Positions 25,707-35,065 of a stretch of 64,000 nucleotides of DNA are shown one piece after another (within the stretch, counting starts at the first letter, position 1; every line of letters begins with the position of its first letter). The DNA is from Acidobacteriota bacterium (GTDB lineage: Bacteria; Acidobacteriota; Thermoanaerobaculia; Gp7-AA8; JAHWKK01). Where the stretch lies: NCBI GenBank assembly GCA_019347945.1, contig JAHWKK010000005.1, positions 62,001-126,000 on the forward strand, written 5' to 3'. The notes under the pieces were generated by a model. That model ran no database searches, was not told the origin of the DNA, and saw nothing but the letters and a program-made list of their open reading frames with translations. Made by a program: the position numbers and the translations under genes.

Positions 25707-25739
25707 GATGACGACCTCCGGACCAAGTTTATCCCTGGA

Positions 25740-25797
25740 GAAGAGTGAAGAGTGAAGGGGGAAAAGAAGAGTGAAGAGTGAAGAGTGAAGAGTGAAA
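25740..25797. repeat. Heptamer tract (GAAGAGT)n
   Basis: Two units, a short interruption, then four more units in 7-bp register, 34 bp upstream of the PQQ-repeat gene. Confidence 0.8.
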
Positions 25798-25883
25798 GAA
25801 ATGCGGGACGCCGGGCGAGGGACGAGCTTGCGCGATGCGACATTCCACCGGGAGGGGTTGGGCGATTCACGATCCCACACCCA

Positions 25884-26034
25884 GATTCTTCGCCCGCGCT
25901 GCGCCGGGCTCAGAATGACGAGTGCTTCACTCTGATCCCTGATCCCTGACCCCTGATCCCTTCTTTTCACTCTTCACTCTTCACTCTTCACTCTTCTTTT
26001 CACTCTTCACTCTTCTCTCTTCACTCTTCTTTTC
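25884..26034. repeat. R1-like palindrome and heptamer tracts
   Basis: An R1-variant (AGATTCTTCGCCCGC then GCCGGGCTCAGAATGACGAG) at 25884-25922 is followed by TGATCCC units (25933-25960) and CACTCTT units to 26034. They fill most of the 25707-26072 gap; no gene is seen there. Confidence 0.75.
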
Positions 26035-26072
26035 CGACCCGGGTTCGCCTCTTGAATACCGGAGGTGATCCC

Positions 26073-26639
26073 ATGACCATCCGATCTCTGGTACTTTTCG
26101 CCGCTCTCGTTCTTCTCGTTTCCTCCTGCAGAACGCCGTCCGATCCCCCCGCACCCGATCCCGGCCCCACGCCGGCATCCGGGGAGGCTTCCGCGCGGGC
26201 GGACCAGATGGAGATCACTCCCGTACCGCCGCCCGAACCGAATCCGCAGACCGCTCCTTCTCCCCCGCCCGCCCCCCCGAACCCGATCATCGCGCGGCTT
26301 CGCGAGGAGATCGCGGGAAAGGAGCATCTCCCGGCCGAGCAGGTCTTCGAGAACATCCAGATCATGGAGGGGATCCCCGCCGGACGGCTCCTTTCGATCA
26401 TGGAACGCGGCTTCGCGCCGGCTCTCGGCGTCCGCTGCAGCTTCTGCCACGAGCCCGGCAACTGGTCGTCCGACGAGAAGGAGCAGAAGAGAACCGCCCG
26501 GGAGATGTGGAAGATGGCTGCCGACATCAACACGCGCATCGAGGGGATCACCGGAGAGAAGGCGATGGTGAACTGCTCGACGTGCCATCAGGGGAACTCC
26601 AGCCCGCCGGGACACGGCGCCAGGCGCCCGGAACGATAG
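26073..26639 (+). CDS. Diheme c-type cytochrome lipoprotein
   Basis: 188 residues. The lipobox VLLVSSC (Cys17) marks a lipoprotein, followed by a Pro-rich linker (about 18-75). The globular part has two heme c sites, CSFCH and CSTCH. The helical segment LPAEQVFENIQIMEGIPAGRL, with a Met that could be an axial ligand, resembles the photosynthetic reaction centre cytochrome subunit family, here probably an ordinary electron carrier in a non-phototroph. ATG 26073 has GGAGGTGAT upstream. No oxidase or reductase partner is adjacent. Confidence 0.85.
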   Translation: MTIRSLVLFAALVLLVSSCRTPSDPPAPDPGPTPASGEASARADQMEITPVPPPEPNPQTAPSPPPAPPNPIIARLREEIAGKEHLPAEQVFENIQIMEGIPAGRLLSIMERGFAPALGVRCSFCHEPGNWSSDEKEQKRTAREMWKMAADINTRIEGITGEKAMVNCSTCHQGNSSPPGHGARRPER

Positions 26640-26705
26640 ACACTGCCGGCTCGACCGAGTACGGCGCAATCGTTGAATATCCGCTTTCGCGAGAGGTGAC
26701 TCGAA

Positions 26706-27386
26706 ATGCGTCGATCGCTGATGACAGTTCTCGCTCTGCTCACTGCCGGGCCGCTCTCCGCCGCCGACTGGACGATCGGGTACGAGGGAAGCGACCAATG
26801 GGCTCACGGATTTCTCACGGTCTCTCAGCCGGTCTCGAGGCTCGGGGAGGGCGACCTGATCGCCTGGGGAACCGCCAGCTACATCCGCTACGACGTCATC
26901 GACGGTGGCGCGCGCCGCAACGTCTCGGCACCGGGCGTCGGCGCGGGCGTCCTCTGGCGATGGAGCAGCCGGCGCAGCTTGTTCGCGCTCGGGCCTGGTT
27001 ACGAATTCCGCTGGATCAACCGTGAAGGTTTCGAACGGCGGACCGAGCACGGGCTCACGCTGAGAGCGGACGGGCATCACTGGTTCGGCGAATCTCTCAT
27101 CCTCACAGCGAATACCACCTACTACGACGCGATCGAGTGGACGGCCGCACGGTCGTCGCTCGAGTACGCACTCGGGGAGAACAGTTTCCGAATCGGTCCC
27201 GAGATCGCGTATCAGGGGAATGACGACATCAGTGTCAGGGAAATCGGCGGCATCCTCCGCTATCCGGTCAGCGATCAGACCTCCGCGTGGGTGCGCGGCG
27301 GTACCGCCAGAACCGAGCTCAGCGACGGGACCCGACGGGACGATCCCTACTTCAGCGCCGGAGTCGGATACACGCTCCGATACTGA
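26706..27386 (+). CDS. Outer-membrane beta-barrel protein
   Basis: 226 residues with a signal peptide (cleavage near LSAA-DW, about 20) and alternating amphipathic strands ending in an aromatic residue (GVGYTLRY), typical of small outer-membrane barrels. The opening GYEGSDQWAHGFLTVSQPV is reminiscent of the BcsS family linked to cellulose synthesis, but no bcs genes are nearby, so that link is weak. GAGAGG lies upstream of the ATG. Confidence 0.7.
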   Translation: MRRSLMTVLALLTAGPLSAADWTIGYEGSDQWAHGFLTVSQPVSRLGEGDLIAWGTASYIRYDVIDGGARRNVSAPGVGAGVLWRWSSRRSLFALGPGYEFRWINREGFERRTEHGLTLRADGHHWFGESLILTANTTYYDAIEWTAARSSLEYALGENSFRIGPEIAYQGNDDISVREIGGILRYPVSDQTSAWVRGGTARTELSDGTRRDDPYFSAGVGYTLRY

Positions 27387-27463
27387 GACCGCCGCCCGGG
27401 GAAAGCCCCCGGATCGCCGGACTGTCGACATCGGTCATCCGGCTCGATTATCCTCCCCCCATC

Positions 27464-30400
27464 GTGGAATTCGTTCTGCTGCTGGCCGCGATGGCCTTTC
27501 TGATCGCGAACCACAATCGAAGCCGGGAAAACCGGCAACGGATCGCGAATCTCGAAGAGGAGATCGCGGGAGTCCAGGACTCGCTCGAGATCATCCGCAA
27601 CCGGATGCGGGAGACGCTTCTAGCCGCGGATGCGCTCGCGGATTCCGAACCGTCGAAAGCCGCCACTCGGAAGCAGCCCGCCGGAGCGACACCCGATCAG
27701 CAGCCGGCTCGGCCCGTCGCGACACCTCCGGCGGCTCCGACGCCTGGATTCGTCGCCAAAGCTCCTTCCGCGCCGGAGAAACCGGTTCCGCCGGAACGTC
27801 CCGTCGTTGCACCGGAACAACCGGCCGCCGCACGAAACGCCGAACCGGCCGGAGCAACCGCGGGTCCTCAGGCACCGGCTCCTCCCGCGGCGAAACCGCC
27901 CCCGCCCCCGCACGAGCCAGCACCTCCCCCGCCACCATCCGGCCCGAGCTGGTCGGATCGCTTCCGGCAATTCGACTGGGAGAGCCTGATCGGCGTCCGG
28001 CTCTTCTCCTGGATTGCCGGCATCGCGCTCGCTCTCGCATCGGTCTTCTTCATCAAGTACTCGTTCGACCAGGGGATCCTGACGCCTCCGATCCGGATGG
28101 CGATCGGCCTCGTCACGGGAATCGGTCTGCTACTCGCCTGCGAGCTGCGCGTCGCCCGCGGTTATCGGCATACCGCGAACGCCATGGACGGCGCCGGAAT
28201 CGCGATACTCTACGCGACGCTCTTCTCGTCGAGCGCCATCTGGAAGCTTCTCCCGACCTCGCTCACCTTCGCGCTGATGATCCTCGTGACGGCGGTTGCC
28301 GTCCTGCTCTCGGTACGGCGAGACTCACCGTTCATCGCCGTGCTCGGTCTCGTCGGCGGCTTCGCAACACCCGCGATGCTTTCGACCGGAGAGAACCGCC
28401 CCATCGTCCTCTTCTCCTATCTGTTGATGCTGAACGCGGGCCTCGCCTGGGTCGCGTATCGGAAGCGGTGGCCGCTGCTGTCGATCCTCGCGCTCGCATT
28501 CACGACTCTCTATCAGTGGGGCTGGGTCGTCCGTTTCCTCAACAGCTCGACGATCCCTCTCGCGATCGCGATCTTTCTCGCCTTCCCGATTCTCGGGGTC
28601 GCGGCCTTCTTTCTCGGAGCGCGCGAGAAGAACGTATCGAACCTTTTCGGGCGGAGCGCGGCGACCGCGGCGATCGTCCCGGTCGCGTTCGCTGCCTATC
28701 TCGCCGCGGTTCCGGCGTACGGCGATCAGTTTCACCTCCTCTTCGGCTTCCTCCTGATCGTCGGCGCTGGACTCGCGCTCGTTTCGGCGAGCTCCCGCGC
28801 CCCTGAAGTACTCCATCTCATCGGAGCCTTTTCGGCCGTGCTCGTCGTCGCGATCTGGACCGGCATCTCCTGGTCCGCCGCCGCATGGCCGGCGATCCTT
28901 CTCTGGATCTCCTCGCTCGCCATTCTCTACGCGCTCGTTCCGATCGCGATCCGGCGCTTCGGAGCTCGCTTCGGTCTCGCCGAGTACTCTGGCGTCGGCC
29001 GCTCGGCGACGTGGGCTGCTCCGCTGTTCCTCTTCGTGTTTCCCGTGATCGCGGCAATCGAAGCGAGGACGCGGTCGCCGCTACTTCTCTTCGCAACGCT
29101 GTTCGCGCTTCTCCTGGTCATCGCATTCTCCGCGATCCGGCTTCGCCAGCCTGCGCTCGTCCATGTCGCGGCTGGAGTAGCGCTCCTGACCGAGATCGTC
29201 TGGTCGGCGCGGTATCTCGCTCCGGAAACGCTCGCGTCTGCACTCGTCGTCTACCTGGCCTTCACGGTGCTTTTCGTCGGGATCTCGATCTGGATGAGCC
29301 GCCGGAATGTCGCGCTCCGTTACGGGAGTGCGCCCTACCTCGTGGCGGGATTCATCATTCTCTTCATGATGGCCGGTGGCTCGGTGGCAAGTGTCGCGCT
29401 CCCGGCGCTCACGCTTCTGATGTTTGCGATCCTCGCGGGGCTGTTCATCGACGGAAGGGGACCACTTGTGGTGACGGCGGGACTGCTCCTCTCCTGGCTC
29501 GTCCTTCAGATCTGGTGGTCGACCGCGGACGTCGTCGCGAATCTCATCCCGGCGCTCGCGATCCTCGCTGCGCTGTCGATCTTCATCCTCGCCGGCTCGT
29601 GGTGGCTGAACCGGAAGGAGTCGGAGAGCGGGCGGATCAACGCAGCATTCGCGCTCGTCGGACACCTCTTCCTCGTTGCCGTCGCGATGCGACCCGATCT
29701 CGCCGTACCTCCCGGGCCTCTGTTCGCGGTGCTCGCGCTGCTGACCGTCGCGATCGCCATCGGGGCTCTGCTTCTGCGCGACACCCTGCTGCTGATCGCG
29801 AATCTGCTCTTCGCGCAGGTCGTGCTCGCATTCTGGGCCGCTACGGCCTCGACCCCCCCGTATCCGTCGATCGCAATCCTCGCAACGTTGCTGGTCGCTG
29901 CATTCGGAGTCGGATGGAGCGAGCGGATCACCGCGCTCCGACAATGGAGCGACGAGGAAAGGAAGCATCTGATTCTGGCGATCTTCGCATCGCTCTTCTC
30001 GGCGCAGCTCGTCACCATGGTCGCCACGTCCGCCGGTGAACCGCCGCTCGCCCTGATCGTCGCGGCTCATCTGATCGTGATCTCCGGGATTTTCTTTTAC
30101 GCCGTCCGATCCGGCTGGCAGCTCGCCCCCGTTCTGGTTGCGGTCACCTCGGGTATTGCGATGTTCCAGTACCGGGACGGTTACGTTCCTTCGGACTGGA
30201 ATCAGGAAATGATCCTCGCGCTCGCCCTCTATCTCCCGTTCATCATCTACCCATTCGTTCTCGGCCGGCGCGCACTCGGGTCGATCCAGCCGTACTTAGC
30301 GGCGATCGTCGCGAGCGCGGCGTTCTTCTGGTTCGCTCTCGTGAATCTGAAGGAGCATGGGTATGCGGACGTCATCGGAATCCTGCCGATCGCGCAGGCG

Positions 30401-31207
30401 GTGCTACTGTCGTCGTTCCTTCTGCAACTTCGCCGAATCGAGCCTCCCGCGGAGCGAAACCTCGATCGGCTCGCACTGGTCGCCGGCGTCGCACTCGCAT
30501 TCGTCACCGTGGCGATTCCCCTTCAGCTCGAGAACGAATGGATCACGATCGCGTGGGCGCTCGAAGCGGCCGCTCTCGTCTGGCTCTTCCCCCGAGTTCC
30601 GCATCGCGGACTTCTGATGTGGGCCGCTGCGCTGGTCGCAATCGTTTTCGTCCGCCTCTCGCTCAATCCGGCAGTGCTCAGCTACCACCCGCGAAGCGAT
30701 ACGCCGATATTCAACTGGCACCTCTACACCTATCTGACGTGCGCGCTCGCATTCTTCGCCGTCGTCCGGCTTCTGAAGGACGACAGCGTTCTCGCCCGGC
30801 GACTCCGGGCAGGGGCGGCCGCGGGAGGAACGATCCTTCTCTTTCTCCTGCTCAACATCGAGATCGCCGACTTTTTCTCGAAAGGTCCGACGATTACCTT
30901 CAACTTCTCGGCAGGTCTCGCCCAGAACCTGACCTACACGCTCGGGTGGGCGGTTTTTGCGATCGCGCTCCTCGTCGCCGGGCTGGTTCTTCGAAGCCGG
31001 CCTGCGCGAATCGCGGCGATCGGACTACTCACGCTCTCGGTATTCAAGGGATTTCTCTCGGACGTGATGCAGCTCGGCGGACTCTACCGGGTTGCCTCCC
31101 TCGTCGGCCTCGCCATCGCTCTCGCGATGGTCGCGGTGCTTCTTCAGAAATTCATTCTCTCGAAGCGAGAGGATGCTCCACGCCCCACCCCGGAGGCCGC
31201 GGTTTGA
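27464..31207 (+). CDS. DUF2339 giant membrane protein
   Basis: 1247 residues. An N-terminal helix and a coiled coil (about 18-50, NRQRIANLEEEIAGVQDSLE) are followed by a Pro/Ala-rich linker (about 60-160). About 25-30 hydrophobic helices then run to the end, beginning at SLIGVRLFSWIAGIALALAS, a DUF2339 hallmark. GTG at 27464 was chosen; the longer frame overlaps the preceding gene. It overlaps the DUF3999 gene by 4 bases, a pairing common for this family. Function unknown; an envelope or polymer role has been guessed. Confidence 0.88.
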   Translation: MEFVLLLAAMAFLIANHNRSRENRQRIANLEEEIAGVQDSLEIIRNRMRETLLAADALADSEPSKAATRKQPAGATPDQQPARPVATPPAAPTPGFVAKAPSAPEKPVPPERPVVAPEQPAAARNAEPAGATAGPQAPAPPAAKPPPPPHEPAPPPPPSGPSWSDRFRQFDWESLIGVRLFSWIAGIALALASVFFIKYSFDQGILTPPIRMAIGLVTGIGLLLACELRVARGYRHTANAMDGAGIAILYATLFSSSAIWKLLPTSLTFALMILVTAVAVLLSVRRDSPFIAVLGLVGGFATPAMLSTGENRPIVLFSYLLMLNAGLAWVAYRKRWPLLSILALAFTTLYQWGWVVRFLNSSTIPLAIAIFLAFPILGVAAFFLGAREKNVSNLFGRSAATAAIVPVAFAAYLAAVPAYGDQFHLLFGFLLIVGAGLALVSASSRAPEVLHLIGAFSAVLVVAIWTGISWSAAAWPAILLWISSLAILYALVPIAIRRFGARFGLAEYSGVGRSATWAAPLFLFVFPVIAAIEARTRSPLLLFATLFALLLVIAFSAIRLRQPALVHVAAGVALLTEIVWSARYLAPETLASALVVYLAFTVLFVGISIWMSRRNVALRYGSAPYLVAGFIILFMMAGGSVASVALPALTLLMFAILAGLFIDGRGPLVVTAGLLLSWLVLQIWWSTADVVANLIPALAILAALSIFILAGSWWLNRKESESGRINAAFALVGHLFLVAVAMRPDLAVPPGPLFAVLALLTVAIAIGALLLRDTLLLIANLLFAQVVLAFWAATASTPPYPSIAILATLLVAAFGVGWSERITALRQWSDEERKHLILAIFASLFSAQLVTMVATSAGEPPLALIVAAHLIVISGIFFYAVRSGWQLAPVLVAVTSGIAMFQYRDGYVPSDWNQEMILALALYLPFIIYPFVLGRRALGSIQPYLAAIVASAAFFWFALVNLKEHGYADVIGILPIAQAVLLSSFLLQLRRIEPPAERNLDRLALVAGVALAFVTVAIPLQLENEWITIAWALEAAALVWLFPRVPHRGLLMWAAALVAIVFVRLSLNPAVLSYHPRSDTPIFNWHLYTYLTCALAFFAVVRLLKDDSVLARRLRAGAAAGGTILLFLLLNIEIADFFSKGPTITFNFSAGLAQNLTYTLGWAVFAIALLVAGLVLRSRPARIAAIGLLTLSVFKGFLSDVMQLGGLYRVASLVGLAIALAMVAVLLQKFILSKREDAPRPTPEAAV

Positions 31208-33156
31208 CCAGACTCGCAATTCCGCTCCTTCTCGTCGCACAGATCGCATCGGGAGCCGAGATGGAGCGGACAATCGAGCCGCAGGCTCCCGGTCCCAACC
31301 GCATCGAGGTCGACGCGCCGCTGCTCGAAGACGCTCAACCTCTTCGCTACTCCGGAAATCGCTTCATCAGCGGGCTCGGAGACCTTCGGATCAGGGACCG
31401 CAACGGCGCGGAGATCCCGTACATCCTCGTCGCCCCGCGCTCGGCTCCCACATGGTTGCGAGCGAGCGTCCTCCCGATTCGTGCGACGAAGAAGACGAGC
31501 GGCTTCGAAGCAGACCTCGGTGCCCCCCATTCAGTCGACGCGATTCGCCTTCCCGATCTTCGCGCACCTTTTCTCAAACGCTTCCGTCTCGAAGGAAGCG
31601 GCGACCGGCAGCGCTGGACGCAACTGGTCTCCGAGGGGACGCTGTTCGACCTCCCAGCCGAATCGATGGTGCTGCGGGAGGCCGAGTTCGAGCCGGGTGA
31701 GTACCGGTATCTCAGACTCACCTGGGATGACCGCACCAGCGGCGTCATGCCCCTCCCCGATCGCGTCGAGGTCCGCCGCGCGTCGATCGGGAATCAGACC
31801 CATTCGCTCCTTCCGGCAGAAGTGACTCGACGCACCAGCGAGCCCGGCGCCAGCAGGTTCCACATCCGGCTGCCCGGCTCGAATCTTCCGCTGCGTGCAA
31901 TCCGGATCCGAACCCGTGAAGAGACTCTCTCCCGACGTGCATCCGTCTTCGAGTCCCGTCTCATCGGCGCCGAAGCGACGCCCGTGTCGATTGGAAGCGC
32001 CACACTCCGGAAGATTCAGCAGGACGAGGGAACCGCGGAGGGCACGCGGATTCCGGTCGAGCCACCCATCGGACCGGATCTCGAGCTCGTCGTCGACGAC
32101 GGTGACAATCCGCCTCTCGATCTGGAGGCGGTCGAGCTCGAGCTTCCCCCGCTCCCGTGGATCTATTTCGAGGCTCCGTCGGCCGAGCCGCTCATCGCGG
32201 TCTGGGGACGTCGCTCGCTCGAGGCTCCGGAGTACGATCTCGCCGCGCGCAGGGAGAATCTCGACCTCGACCGCGTACCCGTCGCCTCCTGGGGACCCGC
32301 CATGGAATCGGACGCTGGCGATGCGTCCCCGCCTCGGCCGGTCACCTTCGACGGAGCACCGGTCGAGAGGTCGCAATTCCGCTGGATGAAGCCGGTTCCT
32401 CCCTCGGAACCGGGTCTGACATCGCTCCTCATCGATGAAGACGTTCAGGCGCACTCTCGCGATCTCGCCGACGTGCGGATTGTCGGAGACGACGACCGGC
32501 AGATCCCCTATCTCGTCGAGCGTCGGGACGAACCGATGGAGATCCCGCTACGTCTCGGCCCGAGAACCGACGAGGGTGAGGGATGGTCGGGCTACACGCT
32601 CGAGCTCCCATGGCCGACGACGCCGCCGGGTACGAAGCTCGTTGTGCGGACCGGCGAGCGGGTGTTCGACCGGAACGTACGGATCGTCACGGCCGGCGAC
32701 GGTTCCCGGCTCGACGGAAGGACGCTCGACGAGACCCGGTGGGCCGGCACCGTGCCGGAGCGGGAGGCGCCGCCTCTCGTCCTTCAACCCTATCTGCACG
32801 GCTCGGACGTGGTCCGCCTTCTGATCGACGAAGGGGACAACGCGCCGCTCGAGCTGAGCGGTGTCAGCCTCCTGATCCCATCCGTGCGATTCCGGTTCAT
32901 CCGCGGGGTCGAGCATGATGACCTCGAGCTTCTCTACGGCGCGCCTTCGCTCAGGAAGCCCCGTTACGACATCGGACTGATCGCACCGAGGCTCTTCGGC
33001 GAGCCGGCCAACGAGATCGCGCCCGGCGAGGAAGTCGCGCTGCGCGAAGATGCCTCGGAAGCCTCCGCGCTCCGCTGGTTCTGGATCGTGATCGTCGTCG
33101 CCACCGTCGCGCTCCTGCTCGTCATCGCGCGTCTTCTGAAGCCGGGCCATCTGTAG
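31204..33156 (+). CDS. DUF3999 family exported membrane protein
   Basis: 650 residues. A signal peptide (AIPLLLVAQIASGA, about 5-18), a long beta-rich periplasmic region with discoidin-like segments (GEYRYLRLTWDD) and one C-terminal membrane helix (about 622-642). It follows DUF2339 with a TTGA overlap, TTG being the only start that keeps the signal peptide. DUF2339 and DUF3999 proteins are usually encoded together and presumably form a complex. Function unknown. Confidence 0.85.
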   Translation: MTRLAIPLLLVAQIASGAEMERTIEPQAPGPNRIEVDAPLLEDAQPLRYSGNRFISGLGDLRIRDRNGAEIPYILVAPRSAPTWLRASVLPIRATKKTSGFEADLGAPHSVDAIRLPDLRAPFLKRFRLEGSGDRQRWTQLVSEGTLFDLPAESMVLREAEFEPGEYRYLRLTWDDRTSGVMPLPDRVEVRRASIGNQTHSLLPAEVTRRTSEPGASRFHIRLPGSNLPLRAIRIRTREETLSRRASVFESRLIGAEATPVSIGSATLRKIQQDEGTAEGTRIPVEPPIGPDLELVVDDGDNPPLDLEAVELELPPLPWIYFEAPSAEPLIAVWGRRSLEAPEYDLAARRENLDLDRVPVASWGPAMESDAGDASPPRPVTFDGAPVERSQFRWMKPVPPSEPGLTSLLIDEDVQAHSRDLADVRIVGDDDRQIPYLVERRDEPMEIPLRLGPRTDEGEGWSGYTLELPWPTTPPGTKLVVRTGERVFDRNVRIVTAGDGSRLDGRTLDETRWAGTVPEREAPPLVLQPYLHGSDVVRLLIDEGDNAPLELSGVSLLIPSVRFRFIRGVEHDDLELLYGAPSLRKPRYDIGLIAPRLFGEPANEIAPGEEVALREDASEASALRWFWIVIVVATVALLLVIARLLKPGHL

Positions 33157-33160
33157 AGAT

Positions 33161-33314
33161 CAGGATTCAGGGATCAGGATTCGGGGATCAGGATTCAGGA
33201 GCCAGGGATCAGGGATCAGGAGCCAGGGATCAGGGATCAGGGATCAGGAGCCAGGGATCAGGGATCAGGGATCAGGAGCCAGGGATCAGGGATCAGGGAT
33301 CAGGAGCCAGGGTG
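33161..33314. repeat. 22-unit heptamer array with 28-bp superperiod
   Basis: Twenty-two consecutive 7-bp units in perfect register, starting 5 bases after the DUF3999 stop. The units are CAGGATT, CAGGGAT and CAGGAGC. From about 33196 the order settles into CAGGAGC followed by two or three CAGGGAT, giving a 28-bp higher-order repeat. It is the longest heptamer array in the window. Confidence 0.93.
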
Positions 33315-33330
33315 GAAGAGTGAAGCACTC

Positions 33331-33652
33331 GTCATCCTGAGCCGCCGAAGGACGGCGAAGGATCTGGGGGCCGGTCGTGAATTGACGTGATGCCCTTTCC
33401 GCGTCGAATCAGTCCCGAGCCTCCGACCAGATCCTTCGCCGTCATTCGGCGGCTCAGGATGAAACGACCACGAAATTGCTGGACTTCGACCCTCTTGCAG
33501 CGCTTCGCTTGGACTGATGTCCCAACCTGCGAGGTCCCTCGCTTGCCCGCCCGACCTCCCGCTCGGGATGACGTCGGTTTGAGTACGTGAGTGCGCTTGT
33601 TTCTGCACTCACGGGTTTCATTTCCGCTTCACCGGCGCAACGCGCCGGTCTA
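33331..33652. repeat. R1 palindrome plus long repeat R3 (copy 1)
   Basis: An R1 copy (33331-33370) precedes a segment of about 225 bp, 33428-33652, that is the reverse complement, with scattered differences, of 61632-61862. Shared landmarks include TGAAACGACCACGAAATT, CTCGCTTGCCCGCCCGACC and CATTTCCGCTTCACCGGCGC. Nothing coding is seen between 33157 and 33830. Confidence 0.75.
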
Positions 33653-33808
33653 CTCGCTTCTAGATGACGAGTGTTGAAATCGCGCGAGAACAAGAGACCA
33701 GGCATTCGTGCAGAATGTCCAGCATCACCGGGAGGGCGAGGCGCCTGCCGGTGAAATGTTGGATCGCCCAAGCTCGTCCCGCGTCCCACGCCCCGCGTCC
33801 CGCATTTC

Positions 33809-33839
33809 TTCACTCTTCACTCTTCACTCTTCACTCTTC
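33809..33839. repeat. Heptamer tract (CACTCTT)n overlapping a stop codon
   Basis: About four CACTCTT units that run into the 3' end of the next gene. The stop codon of the lipoprotein gene (33831-33833 on the minus strand) is part of a unit. Confidence 0.8.
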
Positions 33840-34925
33840 CTCCTCCGGGCGCCACCGAACGCGATAGACCGGCTCGGGCCGGAGCTCTTCCATCAGCGCA
33901 TCCCGGATCTCCTCGCTCTGCGGAACGGAGTGAACCCAACGAGGCTGCTCGAGAAACGCGGCGAGCGGGTCCTCTTCCGATTCGTCCTCGTCCCTCGCCT
34001 CGTCCTCCTCGGCCATGCGCAGAAACACAGTGAGCGGGTCGGGGGTGATCCACCGACCCTCGAGCGCGGCGAACGCTTCCCACAGACCAACCCGAGGAAC
34101 GACGAACGAACCGTCATCCTGCTCTTCGACTCCCTCGTGGAGCAGAACGTCCCCGTCGACACTGATCCGGAGTGACGCCGGCAATGGATCGTAGACGAGC
34201 TGAGAGACGCGCTGGAGCGAGAGAGATTCGTCCTCGCTCACGCTGAAGAGCCCAATCAGCTCGTCCAGCTCGATCTCGAACTCGTCGAGCAGAATCCTTT
34301 CGGTCTCGGTCAGGATGGCGTCGATTGCGAACATCGCCGAGACGACGTCGCGCGTCCTGTGCGGATGCGCTTCGATGTATTCGTAAATTCTCGCAACCGC
34401 GCCGTAATAACGGCTCACGCTCTGAAGCCAGACGGTCATCCTCCGTTCCAGCGCCCGCTGCTGCTCGACGGACGCCCCGTTCGAGGTACCGGGATAGATC
34501 GAGATCTCGCGCCAGTCCTCACCGCCCGTCACGAAGACGGAGATCGATGTATCGCCGAAAAAGAGACCGATCTCCCGCGGATCGAGTACCGCCGAGTGCT
34601 GCACCTTCGTCAGCACGCCTTCGGTGCGCGTCCACGTTCTCTGCTCGCGGTAGGGGTTCACGGCGGCAAACCTCCGGCTCCACTGATCAGTCTCGTCGGC
34701 AAGTGCGTTCGCGAGCGCCGTCGTCGACGCGGCAGCCGCGGGCCTCGTCTCCGGATCGACCGGCTCGATCTCGACCGTGACGCTCACCCGCGCCTCCTCG
34801 TCCGAGAGCATCTCGATATCGATCGACTCGGTGAGCGGATCGGTAACGCAGGCATTCAATCCGATAAGGAGGATCAGTGCGAAGAATTGCAGCGGGTGGC
34901 GGAAGCGGATTCGAGATGTTTTCAT
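33831..34925 (-). CDS. Hypothetical lipoprotein
   Basis: 364 residues, no known family recognised. The lipobox LIGLNAC (Cys about 26) predicts a lipoprotein. The mature part starts with VTDPLTESIDIEMLSDEEARVSVTVEIEPV, as in some surface lipoproteins, and has a strongly acidic C-terminus ending in four Glu. ATG 34925 was chosen over an upstream GTG-type extension because it gives a proper signal peptide. The final codons and stop merge with a heptamer tract, so the C-terminus may have been set by repeat growth. Confidence 0.7.
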   Translation of the reverse strand: MKTSRIRFRHPLQFFALILLIGLNACVTDPLTESIDIEMLSDEEARVSVTVEIEPVDPETRPAAAASTTALANALADETDQWSRRFAAVNPYREQRTWTRTEGVLTKVQHSAVLDPREIGLFFGDTSISVFVTGGEDWREISIYPGTSNGASVEQQRALERRMTVWLQSVSRYYGAVARIYEYIEAHPHRTRDVVSAMFAIDAILTETERILLDEFEIELDELIGLFSVSEDESLSLQRVSQLVYDPLPASLRISVDGDVLLHEGVEEQDDGSFVVPRVGLWEAFAALEGRWITPDPLTVFLRMAEEDEARDEDESEEDPLAAFLEQPRWVHSVPQSEEIRDALMEELRPEPVYRVRWRPEEEE

Positions 34926-35065
34926 CGGGTCGATTCGTACGACGAATCGGAAGGCTCGCAGGACACGTCGAGCTCGTTGCGGGATCATAAGGGATTGCAT
35001 CCCTCTGCGCAGCGGGATTACTTCCGCAATAACGAATCCCGACCGGTCGTTGCCAATCTCTGGGC

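Noticed and set aside
26007-27431. 474-codon open frame on the minus strand
   Set aside because: It lies antisense to the diheme cytochrome and barrel genes, which have signal peptides, heme motifs and ribosome sites. Its translation is Arg/Asp/Pro-rich low-complexity sequence typical of a high-GC shadow.
30538-31203. N-terminal extension of the DUF3999 frame
   Set aside because: It lies inside the DUF2339 gene in another frame; the signal peptide begins at TTG 31204.
33161-33314. CRISPR array
   Set aside because: Units are 7 bp with no spacers of unique sequence; no cas genes nearby.
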